A stretch of 64,000 bases of DNA from Macquaria australasica (taxonomy: Eukaryota > Chordata > Actinopteri > Centrarchiformes > Percichthyidae), in NCBI GenBank assembly GCA_005408345.1, contig SEMN01000016.1:1674001-1738000 (forward strand). The letters run 5' to 3'. Below, one piece after another: positions 10,701-23,460 of the stretch. A program made the position numbers and the translations under genes. The notes beneath the pieces were generated by a model that saw only the letters and a list, made by a program, of their open reading frames with translations, did not search any database and was not told where the DNA came from. How positions within the stretch are numbered: position 1 is the stretch's first letter; each line of letters opens with the position of its first letter.

Positions 10701-12654
10701 AGTGGCCTGTCACTGCTCATGTCTTTGATGTGTGAGAGAGCACCTGAAAGGACGTGAAGTTGAAGCTGTGAGTCATGACAGCTGTGCTTGTGGCAGGGCT
10801 CTCTGTGTCAGCCAGGACACCTTTTGCATTTACTTTTGACAAGAAATGGCCACAATTATACATTTCAAATAACAGCAAAAAAAATAGTGACTAGTGAGCT
10901 GCAACCTCGGTCCAAAAAGTCTTAATGTGAGTTTATGCACAGATATTCAGCATAAATCCACTACCTAATACAACAAAATGTTCATACCTTTGCTATTTTT
11001 CTCATATAATTCTCAGCAGATATTTAAATTAATACAACTTAGCATAAAACACAACTGACCAGTTTTAGAGGGTTGCCTTTATTTGATAGTACCTTTATCA
11101 GCTAGTCTTTATCCAAAGTTGATGTTCTTTTACAGTACTTTTTGATGCACGGATGTTAAAATAAATTCCACTTTTCTGACCAGTTTCCTCGTTTGGACCC
11201 ATAATCAGTCTTCAGTTTTGCTCCTGTTACAAAGTCATTATGTGAAGGTCCCCATGTGTGACGCACAGAGAGTTGCTAAAATTCACCCTGTTAGATCTGC
11301 AGCAGGGTTATTCTGAGAGATACAACCTTGTTCTGTGTCCTGAGTCATTTAGGACAGACCCATTACAGACTCAACTGTTAAGGCCAAGGCGATGACACCC
11401 CGCTTTTTGCAAGAATGTGTGTCCTCCTGTACACACTCTGAGGATCTGAGCATCAGGAGTGTACTTCTGCCACCAATCATCCACAGCAGCGTGACTTAAC
11501 TGATCACATATATTTACTGCACCATATAAATGTTACAGGCCTCATTGAAGAACTGATGAAGAACAGGACTGCTTTACCTCCTCACTGGCAATCAACATGC
11601 ACCTCACCAGTGCTGCTGCCATATACCTCCCCCAGAACTACTGTCAGCACATCAACCATCTTACCTGATTTTTATAAATAGATTGACATGGTGGTGCATG
11701 AGTGTCACTCACCCCTTGACATACATCCTGTGCTAGTTTGATGGACATGCTGTTTCATTATCTTTCCAGCTGCTCGTCTATCACATGCACACATAACCAT
11801 TAAACAGCATTTAAATTACTATATTTCATTGTCTAGGTCGTAATATCCAAATCAATGCTAACTGGGATGTATCACATACTGCTTTACTGCTTGTACACAA
11901 CTGGTCATTTATACATTTCTTTATAGCCAGCAACGAGGACGCATATTTCTTGTTATTCCCTGTGGACCTACACAAATCATTAGCTGTACTATAACTAAGA
12001 TTATTCAGACCGACAGTGACATTATAAGAGAAATCAATGCTGCAGCTGTGTTGTATTAAACTTTTAAGGGCCAGGTAGTGAGCCACATTTCTTAGTTAAC
12101 ACACTGGTTCAGTGGGGGACCCTGAAGCTATAAAAGTGACTGAAGGACACGTCTATCCCTGACACAAAACAATTTAACAAAGAGATTGTGTTGTGGTTTT
12201 AAATTACACCCGTTGTGACTGTATGCAACATGTCATGTATATGCATGTCCTTCTGTGTTGGTGGTAAATAACAGGGTGTCCCAAGAGGCCTGACTGCATG
12301 GACATACAGAAGTCAGTATGATAGATGAGCATTGATTGAGGAGGAATCTGTTCCTTACATGTGTTGCCCCTCTGGGACATTTTCACATGTTTTACTCTAC
12401 GCTACTCTGATGCTCCCTTTTTAACCTCTAAAACCTCATTGGAACCACCAGTGGGTCAGTCATTGTGCATTGTTCAAACCCACACAATTTTATTTAAAAT
12501 TCTAGTCGACATCCCAAAGTTTCCAACCATACCAAATATAGTATACCAGGCTAGATTTTGGGGGAATGTACAGATTGATGCACAAGACATGTATAATATT
12601 TCAACTTCATGAAATGGTGCAGCCATAAAGACATGGAGTCTTGAATTTGAATAA

Positions 12655-13175
12655 GTGTAAAAAAAGATATCTTTGTTTATTTGTTAGTTTATTTAACAAG
12701 GACAATACAGATAAACGGCTAATTTGCAAACCCTGACCCTGCTTAGGCTTTTAGATTCTGATTAACAATTAGATAAAAGAGTTTAATGATAAAAACAAAA
12801 TGACAGATAAAACAGACTGTGTATGCACTGACATAGGTCTGTCAGTGAGTGTAAGTATATATGGATATGTGAGGGTTTATATATATATATATATTTCATC
12901 AAATATTCATCAAATAGCTTCAGTGAGAAACTGGAACAGGCTGACACTTAAAATACATGTGATACTGTTAGTGTGAAGTTAAAACAGGGGGTAAAGCTGT
13001 AAAGTGGGTTACAGAAGTTATTAAATGACTGAACTTTGCTTACGCTTTGTTTGATCTTGTTCCAGAGAGGCAGAGCACAGAAGCCACGTCCTTCAGGTCC
13101 CTTTCGTTTCATTTCTACGGTCTGTATTTTGTGGGCGTTACCCTGGAAACAAATACCCAATAGGCTGCTAGTATT
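12655..13175 (-). repeat. Possible degraded retroelement 3' region
   Basis: Contains TTAGTTTATTTAACAAGGAC, an A-rich GATAAAAACAAAATGACAGA run, and further on TTGTTCCAGAGAGGCAGAGC followed by ACAGAAGCCACG, motifs reminiscent of common fish interspersed repeats. No reverse-transcriptase frame is left. It abuts the CpG-rich promoter region of fcho1. Confidence 0.3.
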
Positions 13176-13180
13176 CTCTC

Positions 13181-13332
13181 TAAGACCCGCCTTTTTATGG
13201 TTGCTATGCCTACTGCACGTTTCTCTCTGATTGACGGGCGGAGTAGCCAATCGGCGTCGAGCTGGGCGGGAGTTTGCGCGCACACTGAAAACTGCCTGGT
13301 GAATTTCTACTACTATGATCAAACCGCTCAGG
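13181..13332 (+). promoter_or_regulatory. fcho1: CpG-rich promoter and probable noncoding exon 1 of fcho1
   Basis: A short island of CG dinucleotides in otherwise AT-rich DNA. It carries GC boxes (GGGCGG at 13236 and 13264), a CCAAT box at 13247-13251, no TATA box, and a strong donor CAGG|GTGAGT at 13333 on the plus strand. This fits a TATA-less promoter with a short noncoding exon spliced to the ATG exon at 28861. The transcription start is not defined by sequence alone, and other first exons are possible. Confidence 0.5.
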
Positions 13333-15769
13333 GTGAGTACAAGTGTCGGACAGTGGCTGCCGAAAGACTGGGGGATGGAAAATGTACTATAAACGTTGTT
13401 GGAAAAGTCTATACAGGTACGAAATTACTCCTAGTCTTTTTACCTCCTTCCGTAACGTGAATATAATTCAGAAATTGGCTCGAAAGACTGAGCTAACGCT
13501 AGGCTATTGAAAATATCGAGCTGGTCATGCACGGCTGTGACATTGTTGAATTGAAACTGGCAGCTCTATTAGGCACGTTTGTTTGACACATGGGAGGGAA
13601 ATGTAGCCAACACTGAAGGAGAAACTGACGACAGGCAAGTAAATGTATGAGCTTAAAATATAATAGAAATCCAGAATTTAAACTTTAGTAGGTAATGTTC
13701 ACTATAAAAAAAAAAAAACCCAAAATATCTTAGTGTTTCTATAGAGGTATGGTGGAGCAGGGTTTTTACTGGACTGAATTTTGATTTTAGTCCTACTGAC
13801 ATAAATTCATTTGACACCCTGGCTCCCACTCTGAGGATATTTCTGTCATCTGATGTTAACTTAGAGTCATTTTTGGAGCTGATGTGGATTTGTGGTCTGA
13901 GAGTTGAAATGGATGTCACTGGATTTCACTGGTCAAATGCTTCTCCTGCATCTTAAGACAGGTTGTCTTTTGTAGTAAGGATTCTTATTAGTTAAGTTTG
14001 TACAATGATGTGAACCTATGACTTGAGTCCTGCCAATACAGGATTTTTAATGATGGTCTACATTGGAACATAAACATTTAAAATGAGTTTTTCAAAGAAT
14101 TGTTACCAAGATATGTAATGCACTGGACATTTTACAGTTGACCTGTCAGTGCTTTCCTGTGGACTGTTAATAAATGACCTCAAATATATCTTTGACATTT
14201 CTGTACTGCAATGTTTTGTTGCTTATCTGCTAACGTAAATGCCATGATGCTATGATACAGATAAATCTGCGATAAGCTGAAATTGGCTGATTATATCAGC
14301 TATGCACATACATACTTGGGGAAAGTGAAAACACTGACTATTCAGCAAACCCACGAACTGAATCAGAACTGGTTTTGTGTTTACTGCTGGGCATCACAGA
14401 TCAGAGACCCATTATGGGGTTTCTGCGTTAGATGGAGAGAGAGCTGTTCATGCCTGCAAATATTAACTGGTCTTTCCTAGAATTCTTAGAGGTATGGCAG
14501 GTATTTGTTTGCCTCCGTTGGAGATTGATACCCAACCTGGAGACACTCTGACGCAGCTCTTGTAAACAGACTTCTACTCAGGAAGGATCAGATTAAACAG
14601 AGCTTTTGATAAGAAATTGTTTTAAGTCTTTGGCCCGTGATATGATAATTCAGTTTGATACTGTCTTAAATTGGATCAAGGAGGATCTTCCTTTACCAGA
14701 TAGGCCTTTTTTGTTTTATAACTTAAAAGACACATTCTGTAATCCAGACGGGCAGACCCACTCCTGAAAATCAAATATGGTTAGTGGAGCCTGCCATCAC
14801 TCTCAAATTGACTGGTTGGTGTTTTAATATGACTAACACTAAACAAAAATTTAAATTGTTAAATGTTTTCAGTGTTTAACATGCTTAGATTGTGAATAAT
14901 GACTGGTTCACACAACATTTCCTGTTACTCTCTACTAGATTATATCAAATGTGATGAACATCTTTTTAAAAAATACAGATAATCTATCATTTGACAGCTT
15001 TGTTTGATTCTACCAATAGTTTATTGGGTAAAATATCTTTAAAAGCGAAGTAGGAACGATCATTTTGCTGAGTTCAGGGCTTTCAGGTAGGCCCTTTGCT
15101 TCATTGCATCACGTTTAGGAGGTGCAAGTCAACCACTGTCTGGTTGCACCAAAGCAACCTGACTGGAATTCCCCTTTGACTGCCTGCTATATGTTTGATT
15201 TTCTAAATAGCTATAGCATAAGCCACAGTATTTGCATCTTCACACTGCAGCACAGATGTCTCCTTGTGCTACAATGGACTGTCTGTCGGCATTGTTTTTC
15301 TCTCTCTGCCTCTGAAAGCAAATGGCAGGAGTTGAGAGTTAAGCGCTGCTAGGTCTTTTGATATCAAAGGAGGAAACAACACTCTCCCCGGTGCCTTGTC
15401 TTCAACAGCAGACAGACCTTTTCCCTGCTGAACAGAGAGTCAGGGTGAGTGGGATGGAGAAAAAGGAGACGGAGCGAAGGGAGGGGGTTTCACTGTCATT
15501 AAAAAAAGAAAAGCGCACTAGTGTTGGTAGTAACAGTTGTCTTTTCTCTCACCTCTGCTCAGTTTACAGGCACAATCTTGGCAAGTCATATTTGGTGCTG
15601 GGTAGTTCTTGACGATCAGTGTTCATCCACTGACCAAAGTGTAAAAAGGTTTGCTGGTGCCTGTCTGTTGAGGCTCGTCAGCAAAGTATATCTAAAGGTA
15701 TAATTATACTGACCTAGAAGGGCATGTGTATTGGCTTGAATAAAGATACTTTGCTCTAATTTTGTGAAT

Positions 15770-16140
15770 GGTAATGTCGGCCTGGTTTTTGGTCGGTCAA
15801 TTGACCACTTTGTTCAGAAATATCTCAACAACTATTGGATGGATTAACATGACATTTTGTACAGGCATTCATTTTATCCAGAGGCTGAAGCTTAATGACT
15901 TTGGTAATCCCCTGATCTTTCCTTTAGCATCATCGTGAGGTTGACATTTGTGGTTCTGAGTGAAGTATCTCAACAACTACTGGATGGATGACTATACAAT
16001 TTGGTGTAAACATTTGTGATCCTGTGACTTTTTCATCTTGTGCCATTATCCAGTCAAAGTTTCAGTGTGTCTAATACTTTGGTTTATGAGCATTACAGCC
16101 TCACAAAACCACTAGTAGCATGGCTTTAGACTTGTTTAAT
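15770..16140 (+). repeat. 'ATCTCAACAACTATTGGATGG' dispersed repeat, copy A
   Basis: Shares with the copies at 21.6 and 23.5 kb the ordered motifs TCTCAACAACTATTGGATGG, GACATTTTGTACAGGCATTC, GGTAATCCCCTGATCTTTCC, GAGGTTGACATTTGTGG, a second AACAACTACTGGATGG, and a tail GTAGCATGGCTTTAGACTTG. The internal GGATGGAT half-repeats suggest the unit itself arose by duplication. Confidence 0.8.
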
Positions 16141-18224
16141 CTATCCTTCACTGACTTGTACTTTGTTGCATGCTACGAATTTTAGCTTTTGTTGAAGCTG
16201 GTGAACGTCTTGCAAGACAAGAGCACCAAAAACCTAAAATCTGACACTGAATATTAATGGTAAAGATCTAATATGACCATTAATTATCTTGGAGACACTT
16301 GGAGAGAGAAAGCTTGGATGTTATTTTTGGCTGAGTGAGTGAGCGAGCTCTGGGCTAGATGCTAGCATTGTCACTATACCAAATATTATGATAAATATTG
16401 CATAGTGACATATTGCATAGTTCTTCTAATATCTCAACAGTGACCCCACACTGTGTGACCTGTTTACCGGAGTAGTGCCATGGCATTGGTGATGACAGTG
16501 TGGTGATCAATGTGGAGGGTTGGACAGTCTGTAACAGCACTTAACATCCAATGTGAAGCTTGGATATATTCCGATGCTGGTTGTAACATGTAGAGTTTTG
16601 AATTTTAAACCCAGGATTTCGATTTAACCCATTTTAGGACCAGTGACAGCAGGTGTTACAGTTTCAGACTGGCTGTTATTTGAATATTTCTGATATGATT
16701 CACTAGTGTGTTTTTTTTTTTTTTTTTTTTTTTTGTCAAGTCAAGTGGGGAAATGTTGTATTCTGCAATATATTGGTTCTGTCGCAGCAAAATGAATAGA
16801 AATGCTGTCTGAAATCATAAGAAGGGACACTTGGGACCAGTTCAGTTGAGATATGTAGTTACAGGTTGTCATTTTAGACAGTTAAAGAAAGTGAAGAGGC
16901 TGGCACAAAATATAGGTGGTAAAAAAAAAAGTGCCCAAACCTTTGGTGACACCCTCAAGCCTTTGTTGACTGGCTGCCTCATCACAGCCATGCAGCAGTG
17001 ACACAACCAATTACTAAACCACAAACACTTGTGTAAAGCCTGATGCTTTTCGAGCCGGAGTTTTACCTCTCCACACATCAGCAGTGGAGGTTGGCAGAAA
17101 GAAGAGGGAAGCTGAGAAGAAAAGAAAGAAGCAGTTGAATAAGAAGAGCTCCCTGTTTTGCATTTGTATTTGAAGGGACTGGATGCCTGTGCTGAGCCGA
17201 CGCTTCATCTGACAACAAACTGCTAAGCAGTCCTTTGCTTGAATATTCAAACAAGCAAGAACGCTCGTGTGCTCACACTTGTTGCAGCCATGCTATGTTA
17301 ATCAGCCAGACAACTTCAACTTAATCAGACAACTTCCCTGAATGATGACTCCTCTTTCTCTCTCTCTTTGACCCATAAGGATCTTCTTACTATTACTTAT
17401 TGTGATCCTGCCTCCCTCCTTCCCTATTGGCTCTCCTACAACACATTATATGGTGCCAATGACAAATATTAATTATACATGTGTAGCCTCTCATATGTAG
17501 GCTAGCTAGAGCGCTGCAAGGCCTTCCCTGTTCTTTGCCAAGCAGGGCAGCACCCAGAGGCAGGAAATATGAGGCAGGAAACAGTGAAGCTTACTTGTTG
17601 CGTAATGAAAACACAAACAAAACTCGCCGTACTTTCAGTTCAGAGCTCTTAATTTACAGTGCAACACATTTCTTTCATCATAAATGGAGTGTAGTTGTGA
17701 TTACATGTCTAAAGGTTCAGGTGACAACAGGTGACAACCTTGCTGTGAAATCTTGTACAAGTCCCCTGTGTAAAACCAGGACCTGTGCCTGAGGTTGTGA
17801 ATGAGCCCAGCCAAGGTCTCCTCATGGCAGATGGGAAGGGTCCTGGGGCATATGGAGGAGCACGCCATCCCCCCTGGCTCTGGTCCTGGATCTATTTCTG
17901 GGTTACTGGTTCATTTTATGCTGTGCTGTGCTCGCAAGGCGAGAGTGATAAGGAGAGGTGAATGATAAAGAAAATTATTTGGTTGCTTTGCTTAATAGCA
18001 GCATGGAGGGTGATTTCAATTTGAGATTATTTTAATTACCTCAGAGTTAAAAAGGAATCAGCCACAGCCACGAGGAGGGACACCTTGAGTATAATGACTC
18101 TATTTCTGTAAACTGTATTTCCATTTACAGTTGGACTACATAATGATCTTCATAATTGCTTGTTTTAAAATGCAGTTTTATCTTTTTCCTGTTAGTTATT
18201 CATAAAACAGGTATCAGATAACTA

Positions 18225-18468
18225 AAGCTGAAACAATTAATCTGCAACCATTTTAATAATAGATTAATTAAGTAATTTATCAAGCAAAAGTATCAAACAT
18301 TGGCTGGTTCCAGCTTCTCAAATGTGAGAATTTGCTGCTTTTGGATTTGGGCGGTTGGTCAGTTTTCACTATTTTGGGATATTTTGTTGCCCAAACGATG
18401 AATCAATTAATCAAGAATGCAACTGGACGATTAATCAATAGGGAAATCTACTATTAGTTCCAGCCTTA
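18225..18468 (+). repeat. GATTAATC/GTTGCAGCCC family element, copy 1
   Basis: Opens CTGAAACAATTAATC and closes AGTTCCAGCCTTAA, with the family's internal GGTTCCAGCTTCTCAAATGT and TTTTCACTATTTTGGG motifs. A short non-autonomous element that I recognise as very abundant in fish. Confidence 0.75.
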
Positions 18469-18493
18469 ATCATAAAACAGATATCAGATAAAT

Positions 18494-18643
18494 AGAGTTG
18501 GAACAATAAGTCAGTCATTAACAGAAAACTAATCTGCAAATGCAAGGATTTGCTGTTTTTCCCTGTTTTACGTCATTTTAAATTGAATATTTTGGGGTTT
18601 TGGTCAGCGAAAACAAGTGACTAACTGTTAGTTGCAGCCCTAA
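18494..18643 (+). repeat. GATTAATC/GTTGCAGCCC family element, copy 2 (shortened)
   Basis: Opens AGTTGGAACAATAAGTCAGT and closes GTTAGTTGCAGCCCTAA. Internal GGATTTGCTG and GAATATTTTGGGGTTTTGGT motifs match the other copies; the middle is deleted. Confidence 0.75.
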
Positions 18644-19724
18644 TGGTTTTGTTGGTTCGCTTAATAGCAGCATGGAGAGTTGTGAGCAGTGAGTTCAAGG
18701 TGAGATAATTTCACAACAGGAAAAAAGGAGGGAAACGTCTTTTTATTACAGTTCGCTTCATTTAGCCTTATCATTTAACAAATATCAGATATACTGGATG
18801 TAGTTTGTCAAGTATGTGGCTGCACAAAAGAGAAAAAAAAGTCTATAAAAATGAGACGCAGCCTTGTTAATGGGTTACTAAGAATAGAAAAGAATTACAA
18901 CTGGAACACAACTAAGAGCTGTAAATGTGTCCTCAGTCTCTCCCCAGATACAATAAACTGCTGTGTTAGACTCTGCTCTGTCTTCATTCACAGCTGCACT
19001 TCTGCAAACATGCTCATCTCTGGCTGTATGTATGGACGTCGACATGTATAGCGAGTGTGTTTGCTGTCACGCTGTGCACTCTCTGCTCTCACACCGCTGG
19101 TCATGCCAGGGCTTGGAAGTGATGCCCGCCTGGCACGTTGTCATAGATTGGACTGGACTCTGGGCTGTATGCTGCAGTGACAAAAGCACATTCAGGCCAG
19201 GACAATGGGGAGCTGACAGCCTAGGTTGTGTTTATCACTCTGCTTTTCTCTCTCACTGCCTCCTGTCTATTGTGTTTGCTGTCTCACTGTTTCTCTCGCT
19301 CGTACTCAGACACTGACAGCTCGAGCACACGTTCACTAAGCAGCCTGTTTATCGCTTTTAAGAGAATAGCTCTGCGCAGTGTGTCTGAAGCTGCTTTAGT
19401 CATTAAATACAGGGTGTAACTCTGTCATCAAGTTGGCGGTGATGTGATTGTTGGTTTCATTATGTCATTGTTAAGTGCAGGCTCTGGTTTTAGTGTTTTT
19501 AGTGCGTTTGTTGACGCATTCGGCTTTGTGGGCTGTGCTGGCAATTTGGGGGTGCTGAATTTGTTGTTGATGATTGCAGCAATCATCTTTATCTTCACAA
19601 CAGACGCATAATGAATCACCACCAGGGTACTGTATATTGAGTTAAGATCAGGGTCTCATGCAGACAGTTGATCCAATCTATATTTCAGCTTCATACATAA
19701 GTTTGCCTGACTTACCTAGTTTTT

Positions 19725-19915
19725 TCGATGAATCTTTTTGTTTATAAGATGTCAGAAAATAATAAAAAATGCAACGCAATTTCCTAGCGGACGTGTTGCG
19801 GTCCAACAGTCCAAATCCCAAAGATATTCCCTTTCGATGATATAAAACAGACTGAAGCAACAAATTCTCACATTTGAGAATGTTTACTTGAATGTTTAAT
19901 CCATTGATGAAACGT
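19725..19915 (-). repeat. GATTAATC/GTTGCAGCCC family element, reverse copy
   Basis: On the minus strand it reads CTCAAATGTGAGAATTTGTT, then GGAATATCTTTGGGATTTGG, then ATTTTCTGACATCTTATAAA, the same motif order as forward copies. It lies immediately beside a forward copy, forming an inverted pair. Confidence 0.65.
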
Positions 19916-19917
19916 TT

Positions 19918-20287
19918 GAGCTGGAACGATTAATCAAATAATTGATTAGTCAATCGACAGAAAATTCATCAGCAACTTTTTTGATAATCAGTCATTCCAG
20001 TCATTTTTCAAGCAAAAATGCTAAACATTCTTTGTTTTCAGCTTCTCAAATGTGAATATTTGCTGATGTTCTTGGTCATATATGAAATGAACAGAATATT
20101 TGGGGGTTTTGGACTGATTGTCCAAACAAACAAGGAATTTGACGATGCCACCTTGAGCACTGGGATACTATATATATACGTTCTTTTCTATTTTCTGACA
20201 TTTTATAGACTAAAATAGTAATCGATTAATCGACAAAATAATCTGCAAATCAGTCGATAATAAAAATACCGTTAGTTGAAGCCCTAA
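19918..20287 (+). repeat. GATTAATC/GTTGCAGCCC family element, near full-length copy
   Basis: Begins GAGCTGGAACGATTAATCAA and ends ACCGTTAGTTGAAGCCCTAA. Contains AATCGACAGAAAATTCATCA, TTTTCAGCTTCTCAAATGTG, GGGGTTTTGGACTGATTGTC, TTTTCTGACATTTTATAGAC and GTAATCGATTAATCGAC in the order seen in the other copies, making it a good local reference. Confidence 0.8.
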
Positions 20288-20634
20288 AATTAGTAATAGT
20301 TTTCAGACAAGGGTTTATGATCTCCCTCCCGTATATGACGTCAAACACTTTAGTGACCAAAGGTTCACTTTTAGGTCACGTGATGACTCCTGAGCCGGCT
20401 CCATTCACTGAATGAAGACCGTGAGATGCATTGAAAGCTCTGAATCATTTGTAAGTTGACCTTCTGAGCCTAGATTCTCTTCACCATATGTTGTCCCCAA
20501 AGGTCAAGCCAGCGTTTCACTACACCTGTGTGAATGGTAAGCTTGGTCGTCTTTCCGTTATTTTTCTTTTAAAGGTTTTGCTTTTTTTCCTTCTCAGAAC
20601 CTAGGCTGTAAAGATAGAAGGTGTCGTATGTTAT

Positions 20635-20715
20635 ACAGATTGTAGAGCCCCTTGAGGCAAATTTGTGATTTGTAATATTGAGCTGTATAAATAAAATAGA
20701 CTTGACTTGACACTA
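20635..20715 (+). repeat. Short repeat tail (GAGCCCCTTGAGGCAAATTTG)
   Basis: Contains TAGAGCCCCTTGAGGCAAAT, then GAGCTGTATAAATAAAATAG and a TTGACTTGAC end. I recognise this as the simple-repeat-ending 3' tail of a dispersed fish repeat. Single copy here. Confidence 0.4.
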
Positions 20716-21362
20716 CTTTTCCCCCTGGACTTCATGTGTTTGTCATGGCAGTAAATAGTGATCATGCAGACAGGTGAATTTAGTTGTTAGAAGAGATAAG
20801 TATAGAGAATGGGTATGCAGAAAAAAGCTCTTTGTTTTGCTCCTTTTGTGTCAAATATATGTTCTGTCTAATGGAAAGAGAAGCTCAATTGAATGACATT
20901 GGTACAGATGAACTAAGAGCTTTTACTGGAGATTGACTGATCACATAAACCTGCATAAGTTTTATATTCATGAAAGAAACTACTAAACTTCCAAAGTAAA
21001 GTCTTGCTCTAAATAGCCAGCCACAGCAGTGAGTCATCCCACGCTGGAAGATGTGGCAGAGGAGTGCAGAAGACTGTCGGTGGCGGTGAAGGGGAAATTG
21101 GGCCTGACACAAAATGATCTCTCCTCCACGCTTCGCCAAATCAGGTTTAAAACTAATACTGAGGGACAGACGAGTCGATCTGCAGTGCAGTAGACTTTCT
21201 CTGTAAGGCTCCAGCTGCTCCATAAATTCAGTCTGTTTGTCCTTGTCCTACCTCTCTCAGTGCATCACACCTGCAGAAATAGAAACCTGACTGCGTTGCT
21301 GGTATCTCAAATAGTAATGACTTTAAAGAGGTTTTTAAAAAAAAAACATGTATGGACATTAA

Positions 21363-21577
21363 AGGGGTGCAACAAATAATAATTTCTATTACAGATTAAG
21401 CTGTTGATTAATTTTGTGATTAACTGACTTAAATATTGAAAAATGCCCATCACAGTTTCCCAGGGCCCAGGGTTACTTGTTTTGTCCAACTTATAGTTGA
21501 AAACCCAAATATTTTCAAAATACAATGGGCAAATCCTCACAATCCAGAAGCTGCCTGGAACCAACGAAAGTTTGGCA
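21363..21577 (-). repeat. GATTAATC/GTTGCAGCCC family element, reverse copy
   Basis: Plus strand starts GGGGTGCAACAAATAATAAT and runs through AAAAATGCCCATCACAGTTT, CCCAGGGCCCAGGGTTACTT and AAAACCCAAATATTTTC to GAAGCTGCCTGGAACCAACG. It directly abuts an ATCTCAACAACTATTGGATGG repeat. Confidence 0.7.
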
Positions 21578-22138
21578 TTTTAGTCTGTCGCCTGTCTGTC
21601 AGTCCACCACATCGGTCCAGACCGAAGAATCTCAACAGCTATTGGATGGATTGCCATGACATTTTGTACAGACATTCATGGTTGTCGGAGGATGAATCCT
21701 ACTGACTTTTGCGATCCCCTGACTTTTCCTGTAGCAGCACAACGAGGTTGACATTTGTGAGTTTGAGTGAAATAATCTAGACAGTCACTGGATGGATTGC
21801 CGTGAAATTTGGTGCAAATATTACTGTCCTCCTTAGGATGAATTGTAATCACTTTGGTGATCCCTTAACTTTTCTTTTAGTGCCATCATCATGTCCAATA
21901 CTTTGGTTTATGATCAAATACCTGCAGAACTAATGACATTCCCATTAGCCTCAGCTGTATCATGTGTTTTTTATGCTAATTAGCAAATGCAAACACAGTA
22001 AATATTATACCATCTTAACATCAGCATGTTAGCATTGTCATGTTAGCATGCTGATGTTAGCATTTAGCTTAAGCACCACTGTGCCAAAGTTCAGCCTACC
22101 AGAGCCACTTGTATGGCTGTGTTCTCTTAGTCTTGTTT
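21578..22138 (+). repeat. 'ATCTCAACAACTATTGGATGG' dispersed repeat, copy B
   Basis: Contains TCTGTCAGTCCACCACATCG, TCTCAACAGCTATTGGATGG, GACATTTTGTACAGACATTC, GATCCCCTGACTTTTCCTGT, then ATACTTTGGTTTATGATCAA, a TAATTAGCAAATGC spacer and the palindromic CATGTTAGCATGCTGATGTT tail. The most complete of the three copies. Confidence 0.85.
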
Positions 22139-23460
22139 CTTACTATATTACTTAATCAATTATGAGGATTGTTGTCATTTTCTAACGATCAAGTAATCAA
22201 CAAATTGCCAACACTAATGGACACTTGCAGTTTATAAGCTGAAATAAAATGCAAACTGTATTATTGATCCCTCTTTGATGTTATGTAATTCTGTCTCTTC
22301 AACCTGGCTTTGAATATTTGCTGCATGTTTTAGGGAACACTTCTTATCCATCTTACTTATGCCATAGCCACTATGTCAGTTAAGTTTTTGTCTCATCTTT
22401 TCATCTTGTCCTTCACCTGTTTGGAGGCTTGTTTATGTTTACCTGTCTGATTCCACCCACCTCGCCTCACTCCTCTCTGTTTTTCACCTCTACTTGTCCT
22501 TTTTCTTTTCTGCTCTATTCCCTTGTCATGTTCTATCTCCCTCCTGTTTTGCTGCCTGAACTTGTGACAAATGTGCCTGTTCAGAGGTTAGTGAAGCATC
22601 TTTATTCCACATTCGGCTGTGTCATTACATTTAACCCAGTTCCATTTTTATTTTGCTCTTTGGACCAGAGGAGGAGGCTGTTCTCCGGCATTTTCGCTGA
22701 CATTGTTAGCAGAGTCATGGGGAGTAACTCCTGTCCAACCTCTCTCATCTCTTCTCTCACCCAGAGGAAGGAGAGAGGCAGGTGTAGGTGGTGAGGAGGT
22801 GGGAGTTTATGTTGACCTCCCTCCCTTCCTTCAGAGAGACATCTGCTAGTAGAGCCCTCTCTGGCAAAAGAAAGGAAAGGGAAATAAAAACAGAAATGCT
22901 TAGTATGGGCGGAGAGGATGCACCATTTATTTCCTGCAGGAATTAAATGGATTGTGGATAGTTTTTGTCTGTGTAGACTTTCTTTCACTCCTCCCCATCT
23001 TCTTTTCTTAAGTCCTAATTTTTCATGGCAGCCATCTGTGTGTTGTCAGGCAGTGTGAGGGTGTCAGGGAGCAGGAGAAGTTAGTGTGTCTCTATTGATA
23101 AGACTGATTGCCTTGTCTCTCTGACTAAGCTACTGTCTGTCTGTTGGTGATATGATCCTCTCCTCAAACCTTGTGGTTTTTATTTACTTTACTATCTGTC
23201 TGCCTGTGCTGCTGCTCTGTCTCTCCTTGCTTTCTCTCTACTTGTGTGACTCTTTGACCTGTCGCACACATTCATCTAGCGTAAAATACAAGGGTCGATC
23301 AAGCATGATTGAATGTAAACAGATTGGCAGGGAAGCAGGATCACAAGATGTGAATAGCTGTTTTAAATTATGCTTGCATTTAATGGAAAACAAGTGTCAG
23401 AATAGATGTTTCTAAATCACACAAAGTAAGATAAAAAAAAAAAAAAGTTATTGTTATTAG

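Larger units (their letters stand above)
5831..13180. other. Intergenic region between prg4 and fcho1 (head to head)
   Basis: About 7.4 kb separating the two promoters. It holds an inverted-repeat element (6362-6917), a dispersed repeat tail (7640-7735), AT-rich stretches around 8.6-9.05 kb, and a possible retroelement remnant (12655-13175). The short open frames inside it lack splice context and protein character; I support no gene here. Confidence 0.7.
17975..18810 (+). repeat. Diverged tandem duplication carrying a nested element
   Basis: TTAATAGCAGCATGGAG occurs near 17990 and again near 18660, each with GAGATTATTT/GAGATAATTT about 30 nt on and AGGAGGGA(C/A)AC further on. CATAAAACAGGTATCAGATA (near 18201) recurs near 18473 and, more decayed, near 18770. 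The order flank, B, element, B', element, flank', B'' points to an old tandem duplication of about 670 bp. Confidence 0.6.

Noticed and set aside
13197..13460. 87-codon plus-strand frame across the CpG-rich region as a coding first exon
   Set aside because: It crosses the strong GTGAGT donor at 13333, shows no FCHO similarity, and a stop in frame precedes the ATG at 28885.
22021..22075. TTAGCATG palindromes as a regulatory site
   Set aside because: They are the tail of the ATCTCAACAACTATTGGATGG repeat family, also present in copy C.
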